This document shows positions 49,001-63,401 of a stretch of DNA of 64,000 nucleotides, in pieces. Location of the stretch: contig CM047426.1 in assembly GCA_026168455.1 (NCBI GenBank), positions 81,929,986 to 81,993,985 on the forward strand, written 5' to 3'. How positions within the stretch are numbered: position 1 is the stretch's first letter; the number at the start of each line of letters is the position of its first letter. This DNA is from Theocolax elegans. Taxonomy: Eukaryota; Arthropoda; Insecta; Hymenoptera; Cerocephalidae. The notes beneath the pieces are model-generated. The model was not told where the DNA came from, did no database searches, and saw only the letters and a program-made list of their open reading frames with translations. A program made the translations under genes and the position numbers.

Positions 49001-50140
49001 TCTCGTATATAATTGTTTTAATGTTCTATCAAAATTCATGCCATTTTATTTATTTCACATCAATTTTCGCAATAAATATTTATAATTTAACTTCATAAAT
49101 TTATACATTAGTAGAAATAAAAGCATTTATGAAATTTTTTTTTGCCTAAAATGATATTTGACCACAATAATCCGTTAAAATACAGTTTGTTACATTCAAT
49201 TCAAAATTCTCAATTTACTTTAGAAATAAATTAGCGTATTTTAGAGCTAACACTTGGTATGTGAATTATGTTATTTTTCTACCGAATTGTCTTACAAGAA
49301 CCGGTGATCTTCCCTACTTAGGTTGAAAATCTTTTTCGTAACGCGATCACGCAGAAAAGCTGTATAGATAGCGCAGACCCTTAAGAAAACATATATATAC
49401 AAAGAACACATTCTGCGAACCAGAAATAATTTTAGTTAATTAAATTATGAAGCTGAAAGAGAAGTCGAATTAAATAATTCATTTAATTTACGGTGTATTT
49501 TGCCAATTTGCAAAAAGTGAATTACTCATGTTATATTTAATAAAAGATTGAATCTTCATGTTTCATTGACTATCTATAGGTACAACGTGAATATACTTTA
49601 TAAAAATATTATTTTTTTGGTATTAAAAAGGGTATACATTTAGATATAGTAAATATTTATGTGTCAACAATCAATATATGTATAACACTCGCATATGTTA
49701 TTTTGATACATTTTAACGTATTTAGTAACAAGCTTCATTTATAAGCTTCTCATTTTTATTTTAGCGTGATTCTCTAAAACGCATATTTTTGAACTTATAG
49801 ATTATAGAAATATTGAAAAATTAAATAAATTTATAAATTATATGTGGTTAACGATTATAATCGACATAACTTATTAATAAACAAAACAATAAATAACAAA
49901 AGTTCACTGCAGAATATTTTACCAAATGTAATCTAAATAATCATCATTACCAAATCTAAATATTCAAAGAAAATATCAGCCGACCGTATAAAAAACATCT
50001 CCCCATACACATACAAAACCACCAAAAAAAAGAGGATGTTTCATCTGAAATCACCGAAAAGCAACGTAACAAAAGAAAAATGCTTTTCTCCCTGCGTGTA
50101 GAAAAAAAAACTAACCGAAAGAGCAATAACGCTTACATCC
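46055..50140. other. AT-rich non-coding DNA
   Basis: About 4 kb, the longest featureless stretch. A mildly GC-richer patch at 47900-48130 has pyrimidine-rich sequence. TGTTCCTA occurs twice at about 47520-47536. No gene, RNA gene or mobile element was recognised. Confidence 0.45.
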
Positions 50141-50560
50141 CAGTCGTTTTCAGCGATCTCGCAAACCTTAGTCATTCGGTTGGCTATTTAGATAATCCAG
50201 CGAACACGTCACCACCGTAACGTAGACACGGAACGTATACGACCCCTCGTCCGCGAGTTCGCACTCAGTCACGGCGAGTCTCATTCATAACGCGCGCGCG
50301 CGCGACATTACGGCTGGGGATGGTAGGGAAAGAAAGATCGCGCGTATGTTTTTCTACAACGACGCCGCGTCGACTACGAGCCCGGAAAATCCATTTCTCC
50401 CTGCTGCGAACTACACGCGTGTAGACGAGCCGGCGCTTGGTTCGATGCACCCCAACCTTCAGAGGCTATTTTTCTCTTCGGGCCGATCAGACATGGTTAT
50501 AGGGGAGAGAAAGGGATTCTATGCAAAGGACATCCCAGTTTTCCGGAACTTCGTAAACAA
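50141..50560 (+). promoter_or_regulatory. CpG-rich island with initiator-like motif and ATG frame
   Basis: TCAGTC at about 50267-50272 fits the arthropod initiator. It is followed by a (CG)n tract (about 50291-50303) and an ATG at 50346. That ATG opens an 84-codon frame beginning MFFYNDAASTTSPENPF, which loses GC bias after about residue 70. No splice donor with good consensus was found inside it. A start of an unknown gene is possible; chance in GC-rich DNA is as likely. Confidence 0.22.
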
Positions 50561-50599
50561 AAAACATTTAAAAATTATTCTACTTTTTCTTCGTTTATA

Positions 50600-52020
50600 A
50601 TTAAAATTACGTTTTCTCTTTTAGTTTCAAGACTGTGTATAGTGAGCACGTTATTACGTTAATATTAAATAATAATAATTATGTAAAAAATAATATTTTA
50701 TTGATTTTTAGACATATATTTATTGATTTTTAGAACATTACACATTTATCATCGAGTTTTTTACGTAAACGAATTCATTTTACAATTTTTTTAACAAGTT
50801 AATGATTTTATAATATTTTCAGTAGCGCATTTCTATTATTATATTGTCACAAAATCAATTTATATCAATTAGTCAGCCGTACTAACCGAAAGTGTTTGAC
50901 TTAAGCATACATAATGTGCAATTAAGAGTATGTACTTGATAAGAAAACACTACAATTTACGTATACTGTTGTCACTATTATTACGTTATCTTTTTATAAA
51001 CTATATAATGTTAGTTAATACAATGTTGGTTTATATAATAATGAAAAATGAACGAAGTTCGCAAAATTCGCGAGATTTATATTCCTAGATCTGGACCACT
51101 TTGCATGGAAATCTCAATAGAGTATATATACGTCGCCGGAAAAAAAAGGAAAAGGAATAGATTTGCTTTTTTTGCTACTTCATCCCTTGCGAGAGAAAAT
51201 CGATGACGTGAAGCTAAATTGATTCTATACCGATTCTTGCGGTATTCGCACTTCGTTTGAGCGAAGAGGCTTTTACAGATTTTTTTTTCTATGCAAAAAA
51301 CGATAAAAGATCCATCTAGACTCGGTCATTTAATTCAATTCTGACTTTCAAGATAATTTCAATTGTCAATTTACTCGCTGTAAACCATACCATGAAAAAT
51401 TATTATCCAATTACATTATGGGATTTTATTTTTCAGTATAATTTAGTTGTTACAAAGGCAAATTAAAAAATAACTATAAATTACTAGATATATAATAAAT
51501 TAATGTTAGCAGAAAATGCTACTTTTTTTTAAAACGAAAATTAACAAAAATTATTAATAAAGAATTCTATGTTACTTGAATCGTAGTGAGAAGTCTGGTC
51601 ACTTACCTCAAGAAATTTAAAAAAATTGTATAAAGAAGTAAAGTTAATTGCAGATCATTCACGTTACTTAAACGAATCAACAGATCTCGCTTACCTGGAA
51701 CAGAAAAAGAAAGAAACTATTAGAATAAATAATGTAACGCACTAAATAATACGTTCGTATCCGCAAAGCATAACATAAAAATTTGGACAAACTGTATGGG
51801 AAACAGTTAACTTTATAATATAGTAACTGTATAAAGTTACACCACACGAAAATGTAACTGTAGGACTTTTTGCATTACGCGAATTGCGCGTTATAAATAT
51901 TTGAATATCAGAATAAGAGAAACCTCAACTCGTATAGCAGCATTACCTGGAAGTATCGCTTTACAATGGCTGAATATTTAAAAAACGAGGTACCGTTACA
52001 CTTCTAATGCTTCATTTCTA
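50600..52020. other. AT-rich non-coding DNA
   Basis: A minus-strand donor-like CAG|GTAAGCGA lies at about 51694 without an attached exon. Otherwise nothing was seen. Confidence 0.4.
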
Positions 52021-52182
52021 CATTCCTTGGAGCGATCCAATTTGAAGCGCGCGCAAGGTACAATTCGAGCTCGCAATACAACAAGACATTTGAAAATTCA
52101 AGAAGCGCAGATATCAAATGCATTCAACTCTCCGTGAGCTTGAAATAAAATTGTAAAGGTAAAATCTAAAAAAAAAAGAAAA

Positions 52183-52184
52183 CG

Positions 52185-52216
<32 letters not shown>

Positions 52217-52226
52217 GAAGAAGAAG
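52183..52226. repeat. (GAA)n microsatellite
   Basis: About 13 GAA units with one GTA interruption, in front of a GC-rich block to about 52520. Confidence 0.95.
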
Positions 52227-52529
52227 TGGCGTAGAATTTCGCGTTACAATTACGCAGTGGAAGAAGCTAAAAATAAAAATTGAGTGATGAGGAGGAGCCA
52301 AGTCGATTCTGAAGGCACGAGACATTTCACTCGTTGCCCGAGCATTCAACTCGGTCAATTTTTCCATCCCACCGAGCACATAAGAGAATAAACCCATCAA
52401 GTGGATGGAGCAGGCGGAGGAAGAAGAAGCGCGCCGCGACGCTCCATCATTGTCCGCTCGAGCACTTCCGAACAAGCTTGGGTAATGACGCGTCCCCCGG
52501 TGCGTTTTCTGCACTTTGAAAATCCCCGT

Positions 52530-53530
52530 ATATTACAATGATTTACTCGGGAGAACCTCAAAACGAAGATGACGAGAGACTGAGAGAGATTCCCTATTCC
52601 TCCTGCCTAGCCACCCACCTCCCTTTTTTCTGAATTTCATTTACCAAATGGACGAGCGTAAACGTTTGCCCTCTATTTTCCTTTTGACGCCAAGTTTCAA
52701 AACCTCGCGTTTTACTCTAATCGTTTTCTTCGTTTAAAACCGGGTAATTACTTCCCTCCCTCCCTCCACCCCTACCCCCCCCCCCTCTTTCAACCCTTCG
52801 GTTTATTTGTGACATTTCGTGTATATAACATTGTTCATTATCACACGTTAATTACGTCTCTCGGGGTCATTTATGTGTTGTTATAATTGATCTTATTTAA
52901 GTATACCATTAAATAGGATGCACTCAAACAGACGATGCTTTGTTTGCCGCGTTTCAAATTGCCTTGTAAAAACATAATGCTTTAAATTGTGGAATTAGCA
53001 ACACTTTGGTGAGCAAGTTGTATCTCGGAATTTCGCTGCACGAAAGCATAATTAGTTACAGTCATTCACACTATTGTCACGAAATGATGTCATACTAAAT
53101 GCACTTAAAACTACCGCTTTAAAGACCCTGAAGAAGTTATTATTCCTTTGCGAATATGAATATTTATCAATGTTGTGGTTTACAATTACACATTTTTAAT
53201 AAATACCATTTACCTGGTTATACATTTTTATAGGTTTAAATAATTTGCAAAATAGATACTTCGTATTTATTTATTTATTTATTTTTTTGTATGTATTACT
53301 TGGACAAAATGAAACTGAATTCTAGCAAAATGTAACAAAGTACTAAAAACGATGATAATATATCTGACAATGTGTTGTTTTAGTACATTTCATTAAAGTA
53401 AATAATAATACATACTTGTTGTGTATGGAAAGTGTCGAAAAGAAAAGCATGAAATGAAAAATTATATTACATTTATAGTTTGATCACGGCGTATCCTTAA
53501 ATCACAAATAAATCCAAGAAAAATATAACG
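52530..53530. other. Mixed spacer with poly-C and (TTTA)n runs
   Basis: A C-rich tract lies at about 52755-52788, including a run of ten C, and (TTTA)n at about 53264-53284. No gene. Confidence 0.5.
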
Positions 53531-54020
53531 AGTCAGTCGAAGAACAGTAATAGTATCAAATAGGTCAGGACCTTAAGTCGGAACATCCTGTCTCGCGACA
53601 ACGAGGAAGAGAGTTTACGAGGCACCTCGCAGCAACGTATTCGTACGCTTTGCATTCGCGCTGATTTACGTTCGTTTACGGCGACGCGACACGATTTAAC
53701 CCTTGCCGCGGACTTTAAGGTTGTATTGCGCTCGCGCATCCTCGGGAATCCGGTGAGAATGTGCCCCGGTAATGTGGATATACGCGCACAGACGGCCACA
53801 GTCATCGGGAGAAACACCTCGGCTTTATTGCCTCGGGATTGTCCGGGTCGCGGATTCGTCCTGGATACGTGAATGCGTTATTAGCGCGTTATTGAGGCAA
53901 GCCTCGTTCCCTGTCGTCTGCAAATGTTCTCAATGCGTTGCAAGATAAGCCGGACCGTACTCCCTGCCAGCGCGAGATGAACGTTTTTATAGCCGAGTTG
54001 ATTTGGGATTATAGTCTCGA
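53531..54020. promoter_or_regulatory. CpG-rich island
   Basis: About 490 bp of balanced-to-GC-rich, CpG-dense DNA. Minus-strand frames are open but not recognisable. Confidence 0.25.
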
Positions 54021-54560
54021 CCGGCCGACACCATAAACTTGATTAGCTTTCCTCAAAATATTTGGCTTGAATTAATCGAGGGGATCTTTCAGATTAAGAC
54101 TACAATATCAATATTTATTAATCTACTGTGATGGATCATGCTATTGCACGTATTATTCAATGCTGTAATCATTCGGATGAAGATTACACTTATTTACCGT
54201 GAATCTATCACTGTCATAAAATAATGATTATTTACCAAAATTGAGTAATACGGTAACTGGCTCACATTCGCAGTTTACTTATTAAGATTTCCCACAAAAA
54301 CACTTAATGAAGTACCAACTTTTTACAGTCGCTTTGTGCATTACAGCTCATTACTCGAAATACTGAACACTAATAAATAATATTAGGAGTGCCGGATCGG
54401 ACTAGACATCTTTTCGACATGGAAAGAGAATGAAATATTGGTGATTAAAAAATATTCTTCTGTCAACAGAAATAAACGGTTCTATCTGAAGAACAAACTC
54501 GCGCATTCAATTATCCCGTACTTTGAATCAATTCACCGACAATAGAAGCGAATCCTCTAG
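54021..54560. other. AT-rich spacer, nothing seen
   Basis: No supportable feature. Confidence 0.45.
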
Positions 54561-55282
54561 CCGTAAACTTTGTCAGATGCTGGACATTATCTCTGCCTCC
54601 CTTCATCCGGTTTCTCCATCCTTATATTGCACTTTCAATCTGCTTAAGTTCTCCGGAGCAGCAGCTTCAATTTGCCTCAGTCAGGGATAAAGGAGTGCCG
54701 TCCGAGCTCCACTTAAATCTCTTTTCTGCCTTCTTAACTTCTTTGTATACGTGCAACCACCCACGGTTTTCTCTGTCTTTGTTCCCCTATCACTATATTT
54801 CTAATTCTTCATCCGTCTTTTCCTCCTCTATCTTTCCATCTGTCCCACCGTCTCTTTAACCTAACCTCTTCCCATCTCCGTCTCCCTCTCCTTTTTTGCT
54901 TTCTTTCCTTCTTTCTTTCTTTCTTTTCTCTTTCTCCTTCTAAAGGTATACCGTCTCGAGTCTGAGTACACATCACAGCGCGTGCGGATCCATCGCCTGG
55001 CGCATTGTATTACCTAGCCCTCGATGTTGCCGAGAGCAACCGAGCTACGCTGCATAATTAACTTTACTTTGGGAGCCACTGTTTCTACCCCGAAACGCGA
55101 CTCGCTTTCCATGACTCCCCCACCTCACCACCCCTCTCCACCCCTTCACGAGTCTTGGCATTTTTGTCCTCGCCTCCTGTAAAGATTGTTTACTTACCCA
55201 AGTAACTTTAGCTGCTTATGCACGACAAAGCTTCGTCACAGAAGAGAAATAGAGAGAACAGCAGAGTAAACGAGTAAGAGCC

Positions 55283-55336
<54 letters not shown>

Positions 55337-55720
55337 GCTCACGCATCTTTATGCGTTGGCGGACCCTTTCACAGTCGGTCATCAAATATTTCGCAGGCAA
55401 CCGTCGGGTGCTACTTTGCGAATTCATATGTATAGGCGTGTGAGAGTGAAAGAGCAATCCTCCTACTACTCGGAGGTCTCCAATTCCCTACGGAGAGTCG
55501 TGGCAGCGCGAGATCGCCTTGAAATTTTTCCTGCTGCCGCTGCGTCTTATTGAACCGTGACGAAGGGTGCCTCTTGAATTTCCGCGTCTTGAGGGAACGA
55601 AGAAGAGAGAGAGAAACAGAGAGAACTCGGGATTTGCATTTCGAGACGCGTACGTGCGATCTGAGAATTCGAGGCTCTTGCGTTTGGGATTCGTTCTTTC
55701 CAAGGCTCGCTCGTCTCGTC
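54561..55720. promoter_or_regulatory. GC-rich, pyrimidine-biased region
   Basis: More than 1 kb with a strong C/T bias on the plus strand in its first half, including (TTTC)n at about 54907-54926. It becomes CpG-rich around 54970-55110 and 55330-55700. No coding exon stands out. Confidence 0.3.
55286..55333. repeat. (GA)n microsatellite
   Basis: About 23 uninterrupted GA units. Confidence 0.97.
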
Positions 55721-55759
55721 CATCTTTTCTGCTTCTACCTTAAGAAAAGAAGACTCTTT

Positions 55760-58500
55760 CTATGTTAACGAGCTGGTATCTACAGTTAATATTCTAGTGG
55801 AATTGTTTGTTCATACGAACTAATTGGCCAAGAATTCTAAGATCAAATTATTGCTGAATTTTTAAATTTCGTAAAAAGTGTAATATGCAAGTATTTTACT
55901 AATCTGTGTAAATATTTATGATCGTAACTTCATCGATAAAAGTGAAAATACTGGATTGTTTTACAAGTGCATTTACAAAAGAAGCTCCTTTCTATTCTTC
56001 TATTTCAAAAAGTAACTTGCTCTTGAATGTGGAAGACTTTTTAACCACGCGAAGTACATCAAGTCCCAAGAATTCACTAGAAACTTTGAATCCTTTCCCG
56101 CGATCCATTCCGCTCGTAGTTATGAAGATTACGAAAAATACTTTTTTTCTCTTCGCCAAGTATGAAATTAGTAGACTTCCTCGTACAAGTCCATTCGAAC
56201 TCATAATAATGCTAGAAATTTGACTTTAAATTCATTTTAAAGAATGCTCGTAAAACTCGTAAAAAAAAAGAAATTTGACTTGAAACTCAATTTTAACGAA
56301 GATTTATTCAAGTTTAATCGACTTATTTGATAGAAACTAAAACGGTTAAAGGACTTTTTTAAAGCATTGTAATGAAGGGAAAAATTACAAAAAGCTATTT
56401 ACCTAACGTAATTTTTTTGCTTTGTTTCGTTAAATCCGAAAAAGTCAGGTTTTTATAGCACGGGTGTATTACTGTTATCAAATTCGAGACGTTTATCAAT
56501 TTTTATATTTTTTGATATGTGCAAGTTTTCTAACAAATAAGTACACGTCAAAAATTACAAAAGAATCTAAACTTTAAATCATGGCTCATATTTCAATGTA
56601 CAACTGAAAAGGGAAATGAAAAATAAAGAAGAACAAAATTGATGATACTGATTGTTACCATGTATCGTGATAAATTCGCTGGAAATATAAACAAAGATAG
56701 TGGCTGTACGTTACTTCTAGTTTATGTACAATGACTTTGGGATCTTTGTTTCTTATTCTAGATTTTTTTCTCTTTTATTTACCTTTCTCTTCGTCTATTA
56801 TTACCCGTAAACATAAAACTACCGCCGCCACATAAATAAATAAAATCAATCAAATTTTTCTCTTTCATCGTTTGTCCGTCTCCCTATTCCACTTTACCTT
56901 TTTTTGCCCTTTTCCTTTTACCTTTTTTTCGTCGAAGGAACTAAAGGATGAATGTATATTGACTGGATGGAAGCGCCTATAGTAACCGTCGACGTTATTG
57001 ACTTTATATATTCCAGCAACAATAGATGATTCTTTTTTTACTAAAACCATTTGAATAATTAAATAAATTCTATAATGATAGATACGTATTATAAAAAATT
57101 AGTTTTGTCGATTCGCCAAAGTCATACGAGCAAGCAGATTATGTTTACCTTAGTAGACTTGTATTTTTAAACACCAACTATATTTAATTCATATATTAAT
57201 CTATTGAAAATTCATAAAAAATTGTTTCAAAAGTATAAAAAAGTAAAATAATGTTAAACCGTGTATAAATTTGATTAATAAAATATTATCCGATATATAA
57301 CCGCAAACTTTTTCGCAATTTCACTTATTTTCCGTATGTCCTCGGTAATTCAAAAAGTGACATACACGATCCAAGTTAAGGTTAGTAAATAAACTGGTAT
57401 CAATCAAACAATCAATCATCCTTCTCCCCCCTCGGCAATTATAGACGAACTCGCACGAGAGCCGTGCAAACTTTCGTTCGTCAGTGCTGTCGATAATTCG
57501 ACGATCTCTTAAATAAAGCAGAAACCCGCATCAAGTCGAGCTTGGGTACGGCTTTCGATATGGAAAATTTCAAGGGGAACCGGGAATGCGTACAGAGGCT
57601 GGCTTTCATCGAAGAACAAACAAATATATATATATCGATGTCGTTTACCCATTGTGTATATATAAGATTGGGGGGGAATATTTATGGGAGAGATACAGTT
57701 ATATGAACTTGCTAGAATGTTTACTATAACCTCAAATGGAAACAATAATCATAAAGCTTTCGGTGTCGTGTTGTAGGAAACCGATGATTACTGCGCGAAA
57801 ATGTATAACGCACGTACACATAATACGTTTTTTTACACTTGTATAGATACATGTTGAGAAAATGTTGAGCTAATCATTCTGGTATGTTAAATTAAGAATG
57901 CGTAAGGTTCATTTAAATTTCATTTATTTAAATAAAAGTTTATAACACTACCTCTATTTCGAGATTTAAGTTTATTATTAAAAGAGAGTCATATTACTTT
58001 TTTTTCTTAAACGAAAGTTACATCTCAAGCGTTATTTTAATTAATATTTAGTGCTGTAATTAAAGAATACGGTCTTTCCCTGAATTAATTAAGAAATTCT
58101 TTTTCATACTGTTTTCCACGAACTTTATGCATATAGCCAGAAATTCCATATTTTTGACTTAGCTCTAGTTTAAAGCTATACGTCCAGGTCTAATTAAATT
58201 CTTCGACTTACTTATCTATATTCAACAGTTGATAATGCAAACATAATTTAAAATATGTGCGATTGGCCAAATAATTTTAATTAAATGAATGGTAAGTGAG
58301 ATATCGATATCACACATAAAACGTTTAAATTAAATAACTTGAAACACTTGAGCCTTTTCCGATAAAGGTATGTCTATATAACCAACGATTTAGCATGAGA
58401 TTAATATCACGAAAAATGTTAGTTACGTTATTAACGGTCGATCTAAGCTAGATCGAGTAAAGAACCAAAAGCACCCTATTAAATCAGTAAAACGGAAAGA
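55760..58500. other. AT-rich non-coding DNA
   Basis: About 2.7 kb. Plus-strand 55918-56223 is open for 101 codons from an ATG but is near AT-rich background and unrecognised. A small CpG patch lies at 57420-57560. No gene is called. Confidence 0.4.
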
Positions 58501-58800
58501 AGCGCAGAACAACAAATTACTTGTTAAAGCGGACGTAACTTTAGAACGCGACTCGACCGCATGCGTGCTCGCACATAGCTCAAGTCTCGCATCGCGTGAC
58601 GTGACGAAATGATCGTCTAGATTCGTAAATTAAACCGGAGTAATGCACCCGCGTGGGTCGCGACAGTCTGAAGGAGAGAAAGAGAGGTGAAAGGAACGTC
58701 GGACTTTCAGTGTATTAGAGGGAATTTCGATTTCCCCTCCGTGCCCTAAGGGCCAGCCTCGAGTGGCACGTGCCCAAGGTCGACTCCATGGTGCGTATAT
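58501..58800. promoter_or_regulatory. CpG-rich island
   Basis: A CpG-dense block with GGCACGTGCC (58763-58772), a perfect 10-bp palindrome containing the E-box CACGTG. Confidence 0.3.
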
Positions 58801-58989
58801 ATACATCTACTCGAATGAATATTCCAAATTCAAAATTTGGAGACGGTGCGGTGGCTTCGTTTAATTTTGAGCATTCTTCTGCTATTTTCACAATCGAGTT
58901 TCACTCTCCTTTAAGGAATACTTATGATTACAAATACAATGACAAATTATCATTTTACAACCGCTTAATTTTTCTACATCCTCTTTAAC

Positions 58990-60420
58990 GTTAAGGGCAT
59001 TTTTTATTTAACGTTACTTTGCTGAATCTCGAAATGTCTATTTTACTTGGTTTTATTGAAATTTGTACAGCTAATTTTCAAATGTATTTATTTAAGATCG
59101 CAACAATTCACATTACTTTGAAAAACATTTTTATTATTACATGTCGCTAAAGAAAGATGCGAAATTTGCGTAATTAAAGAAATTACAATACGTCATAAAA
59201 TATTATAAAACTAAATATTTATCAAAACTATCGAAAATGATAAATATTAAATGAAGATGGTAGGGGTAATTTAATTGCCCAAAGTTTTTCCATTAACAAG
59301 ATAATCTTGAAGTATTGTACAACCTTTTCGTATACCTTCAAACTTTCTGAATTTTTGTATTCTTTCTAAAAGATTTGAAACTCTTGAAGTCTCGTTTTTA
59401 CATTTTGCACTTTGGGAATTGTGTATATGCATTCACACGTTGAATTAAATTCACCGCATGGATTGCAGAGTTTAGAGGAAATTAATGTTATCAAACTTCA
59501 AGTTTAATAAACGTCAGTACAATATAACTTAACTGTGTCAAAAATACTTTATCATTGATATTTTTATTACTTTTGCAGGTTATTACGTTAATAAATTTTA
59601 TACAAATTATATTTACTCAAAACAAACTATACTTTTTTTAATAAACAAAATGCTGTAAATTATTATTTTATACTTCTGATGATCTTTAATATATTATATT
59701 ATTTACAGTGTATAGCAAATAGAATAAAAAATTATTAAAAACTAAAATATTTATTTAGTCGATATCTCCGTCGTATTTTTTATTACTCTTTTTCTTTTTG
59801 AATACCTACTGATAAAGAAGTTAAATCATTTTATGCAAATGGCTAACATTTGAATTTCCATCGGGACATCGCATCGTCGAAATTAATTAACTACAACTTC
59901 AAAATTAGCCCACGAATCGCGTGTTTCGTTCTACAAATACTAAAAAACTCTGACACTAAATTTTAAATATTTTATAGGAAGAACCTTTGCGACCCTTTAC
60001 ATATCCAGTTCCCTAGGTAAGGATACTTTATAGAATAAAAAAAGAGCTACGTATCTGCGACAATTTTCAAAGGCAAAAAAGGATAGATAATATTTAATAG
60101 AAGAATAATTTTTTTTTGAATAAGAAATTTCAACTTTTCTCTCAAAAAGATGGAAACCAAAATCCTTTTAGGAGGGTTAGAATTGTACGAGTCACTCGTG
60201 TCTCGTAACTTTCCCGACTACTCCTACGTAACCATCGAGTCGTTCGGAAAATTTAATAAAATACTCGGATAGAGAAACTAATTTTCAAAGTTATTTTTTC
60301 TTACAATAATAATAACCTTTACTACCCTACTAATGTACACAAAGCATTAAGGATTTCCATTTAACGTTAAACCCATTACCTTCCTCAAAAAATTAATTTA
60401 ATGAAATTTTCATTAAAAAG
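58990..60420. other. AT-rich non-coding DNA, nothing seen
   Basis: No supportable feature. Confidence 0.45.
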
Positions 60421-61300
60421 TACTCAGGACGCAGGAGTTTTCATTCTTGCTCCGACGCCGGAAAAAAAAATTCCATAAAAAAACGTCACTATTTAACTTG
60501 TCACACATCGAAAAAAAGAGGGAGGGATGGGGAGTAGGATTACCGGGGACTAAAAAAACCGACAAAGACAGAATAAGTCAAAACCGGGAACTCAAAGCGA
60601 GCCAGAAAAAGTGTGCGAGAGAGTAGGAAAATTACAGCGGCGGAGGCAGCAGCACCACCACCAGCAGCAGCAGCAGCAGCAGCGCAGGGGAGAGTCGGTG
60701 CACGAGGAGTCGATCAATAACACGCCGCGGAGTGGCGCTGCTAGCACGTCTCTCTCGCTCTCTTGCTCTCTCTCTCTCTTTCTCTCCCTTTTTCTCTGTC
60801 TTTCTCTCTCCTTCAGGCGTTTTTACGTCTCCGCAGCGGGTTTCTTACCTAGCGATAAAATTTTGACAAAGAAATAAAAAGAACGAAATAAAAAATTAAA
60901 CGGAGACTCGAGGACATTGTACGAAAAGCATTTTTCGGTGTGGTGAAACGATGCGCAGCACGTGTACTTAAGGGTTGGGAGTTTGAATGGTAGGGCGGCC
61001 GGGCGGGGAGGGAGGCTAGGTGGGGGTAAGGGAAAACCGCGCGCGCGGAGCTTGAAAATCAATAAAATGCTGCTCTCTCGCGACCACCCTCCATTTTCAT
61101 TCTGTGCTCTTTCGCCGCGATTTTACCCTCCCTACCTGGCGCGCTCTCCCCCCCCCCCCTCCCTCTACCTCTATCTATCTATCTCTCTTTCTCTCTCTGT
61201 CTCGCTCGTTTTATCTTTATCTTTATCTTTATCTCCTTGAGAAAATTTCTCCTCTTGCGTTGGATTTTGGTATGAATATTAAACTATACCGTTTTTACTG
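60421..61300. promoter_or_regulatory. GC-rich island with CAG, CT, poly-C and TTTATC repeats
   Basis: (CAG)n of seven units lies at 60662-60682, in a frame where it would encode a Gln or Ser run. (CT)n-rich sequence lies at 60748-60810, a poly-C run at about 61148-61158, (CT)n at 61160-61200, and four TTTATC units at about 61209-61232. A CAG repeat of this length can occur inside insect coding exons, but the surrounding frame (60611-60877) soon becomes a microsatellite translation. Confidence 0.35.
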
Positions 61301-63180
61301 CTAGTGCGCAAGAGTGGTTGAGCGTTTTTATAAGCTTGTTTATTCCTAACGATTTTATTTATGCTCATTGTGATATAATTTCTTCGCATCAAAGTATTTT
61401 TTTATAGATTGATCCAAGTGGATTTAGTAATTTCGTTATAATAAAATTAAAATTCCTTGCTCGTCGCATTATTTTTAATACGATATCGAATACTAGCGAT
61501 ACTGTAACTATACTATAACGTAGCTTTTTTCCTCGTTTAACAACGTAATTTATTAACCGGAATTATGAAATAAATAAATTTACAAAGTTTGCTTTGTATA
61601 CCGAGGTAGTAACAGCTTTTATATTCCGCGCATTATACATTCATAAGGAAGCTAATTATAGCCGATGTAATAAAATAACATGTATGAGTTTTATGATTAT
61701 CATACAAAGTACTGTAAACTTTCATTGGTAATAACCTATAGAACATTTTTATTTTGCACTTTTACGCGTTCACAAAACTATTTTTTTTCGCTTTTACTTA
61801 TTTCTTTTTTCAGAGTTTCCAGTTGAGCTTTTTCCATTTATTATTATGACATGTTACTCTACACTAAATTTACTTTGAATGGGTTGCTTTAAAGGCTTTC
61901 TAATGCAGAGTAATACGAGCCTAACCAAGAGGGTACTTTCATTCTTACAGCTTTAACAACGAATGATATCTACAAATGATGTAAATAACTTATTATAGTT
62001 GATTTTTTTGCACGTTTGAGGCAATATTTACTCTAACTTAATTATTTAATTTATAATAGGAGCATTCAATAAGAATTGTAAAATGACATTATTGGATCGA
62101 TAAAGATTAAAAATATTGCATTATTAAATGAACTGATATCGATTCTAAAATCTGTGTGGCAAGTTGGTGGTGAAATAATAACCAAGAGATAGTAACAGGA
62201 TAAAATTAAATAATACAATGCGGTCATTTAAATTTAGTATGTTAAATTTCATTATACACGAACATTTTTATTTAATATTCTTGAAAGATACATTTTTCGT
62301 TAAATTTTATAAATGCAAGTAAAATAACTTTTAAATTAAAATTAAAATTTGGAATTTAATTTAAGGGGTTTCGTGTAACAATTTTCATCGTAAAATGTAT
62401 CTTACCTTATAGTTTACGTATTATGTTATAAAGTATCGTAGCATTATCATCCATTGAAAATTTTAGATTTTCCCTTAAAAGCAAAGTTTGAAATTTTTAA
62501 TAATATTAATAAGGCTTAGATAATGAAAGATTAAACCATACTCTCTAGAATATTTAATTATAGCTGTATCGAACCGCTCAATTAATTTAACGACGAATAT
62601 AATTTTGATCCATAATGAGTAGAAATATATATTTATCAATCTTAATTATTTTCTACCTGAAGAATAAATAAATAAGTAAATAAATAAATAATTAAATAAA
62701 TAAATAAAATAAAATATCGATATATCAAAATCATGGTTGAGCTTATCCAGCGTAAGCTAATGAAACCATTTTCGGCATGACCGAAAATTTCCGTGCAGCC
62801 TCTCTTTATTCCTATGTTATATATACGTATGGAGCGCGTAATTCGAACGCACATTAATTCGAAATTTTGCATGAGGGCATAATTAATTACCGTACGAAGG
62901 GAGAATGAACGCCGTTAATTATACGAGGCTGGTGTAATTGCAAAATGTTATAACAAATAGAAATCACCACAAAATGTCTTTTGGGCATTAATATATATAA
63001 ATAATTCTATATATATATATACAGGTGTTTATGTCTCCGCGTAATTAAATTTATATTTTTTTATAAAGGACAACGATGACCACTGGAATTTGGTTAAACT
63101 TTTTCAAGAATTAAATTCTTTTTCCTCCTCGCGAATGCAACTAACGAAATTTTCGTCTTAATTAGAATAAACAAAAAGTG
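61301..63180. other. AT-rich DNA with (AAAT)n array
   Basis: (AAAT)n with interruptions spans about 62662-62715. The rest is AT-rich without gene signals. A TA-rich tract lies at about 63000-63021. Confidence 0.5.
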
Positions 63181-63401
63181 TGCATGTGTACGTACGGCTG
63201 TGTGAGTGTTTGTGTATTTTTTAAAAGGCGCCGAGTAATAAATAATCGAGCTCTTAGCTCACCCAAAAAAGTTAGTCCGGTTTGTTAAGTGCTCTCTTGC
63301 GGAGCACCGTTTCCTGGATTAAGAGTACCACTACTACTACGACCACTACTGTAGTATGAAAAAGTGCGGGCGTTGGAAAGAAAATTTTTTCCTTCCTGCA
63401 G

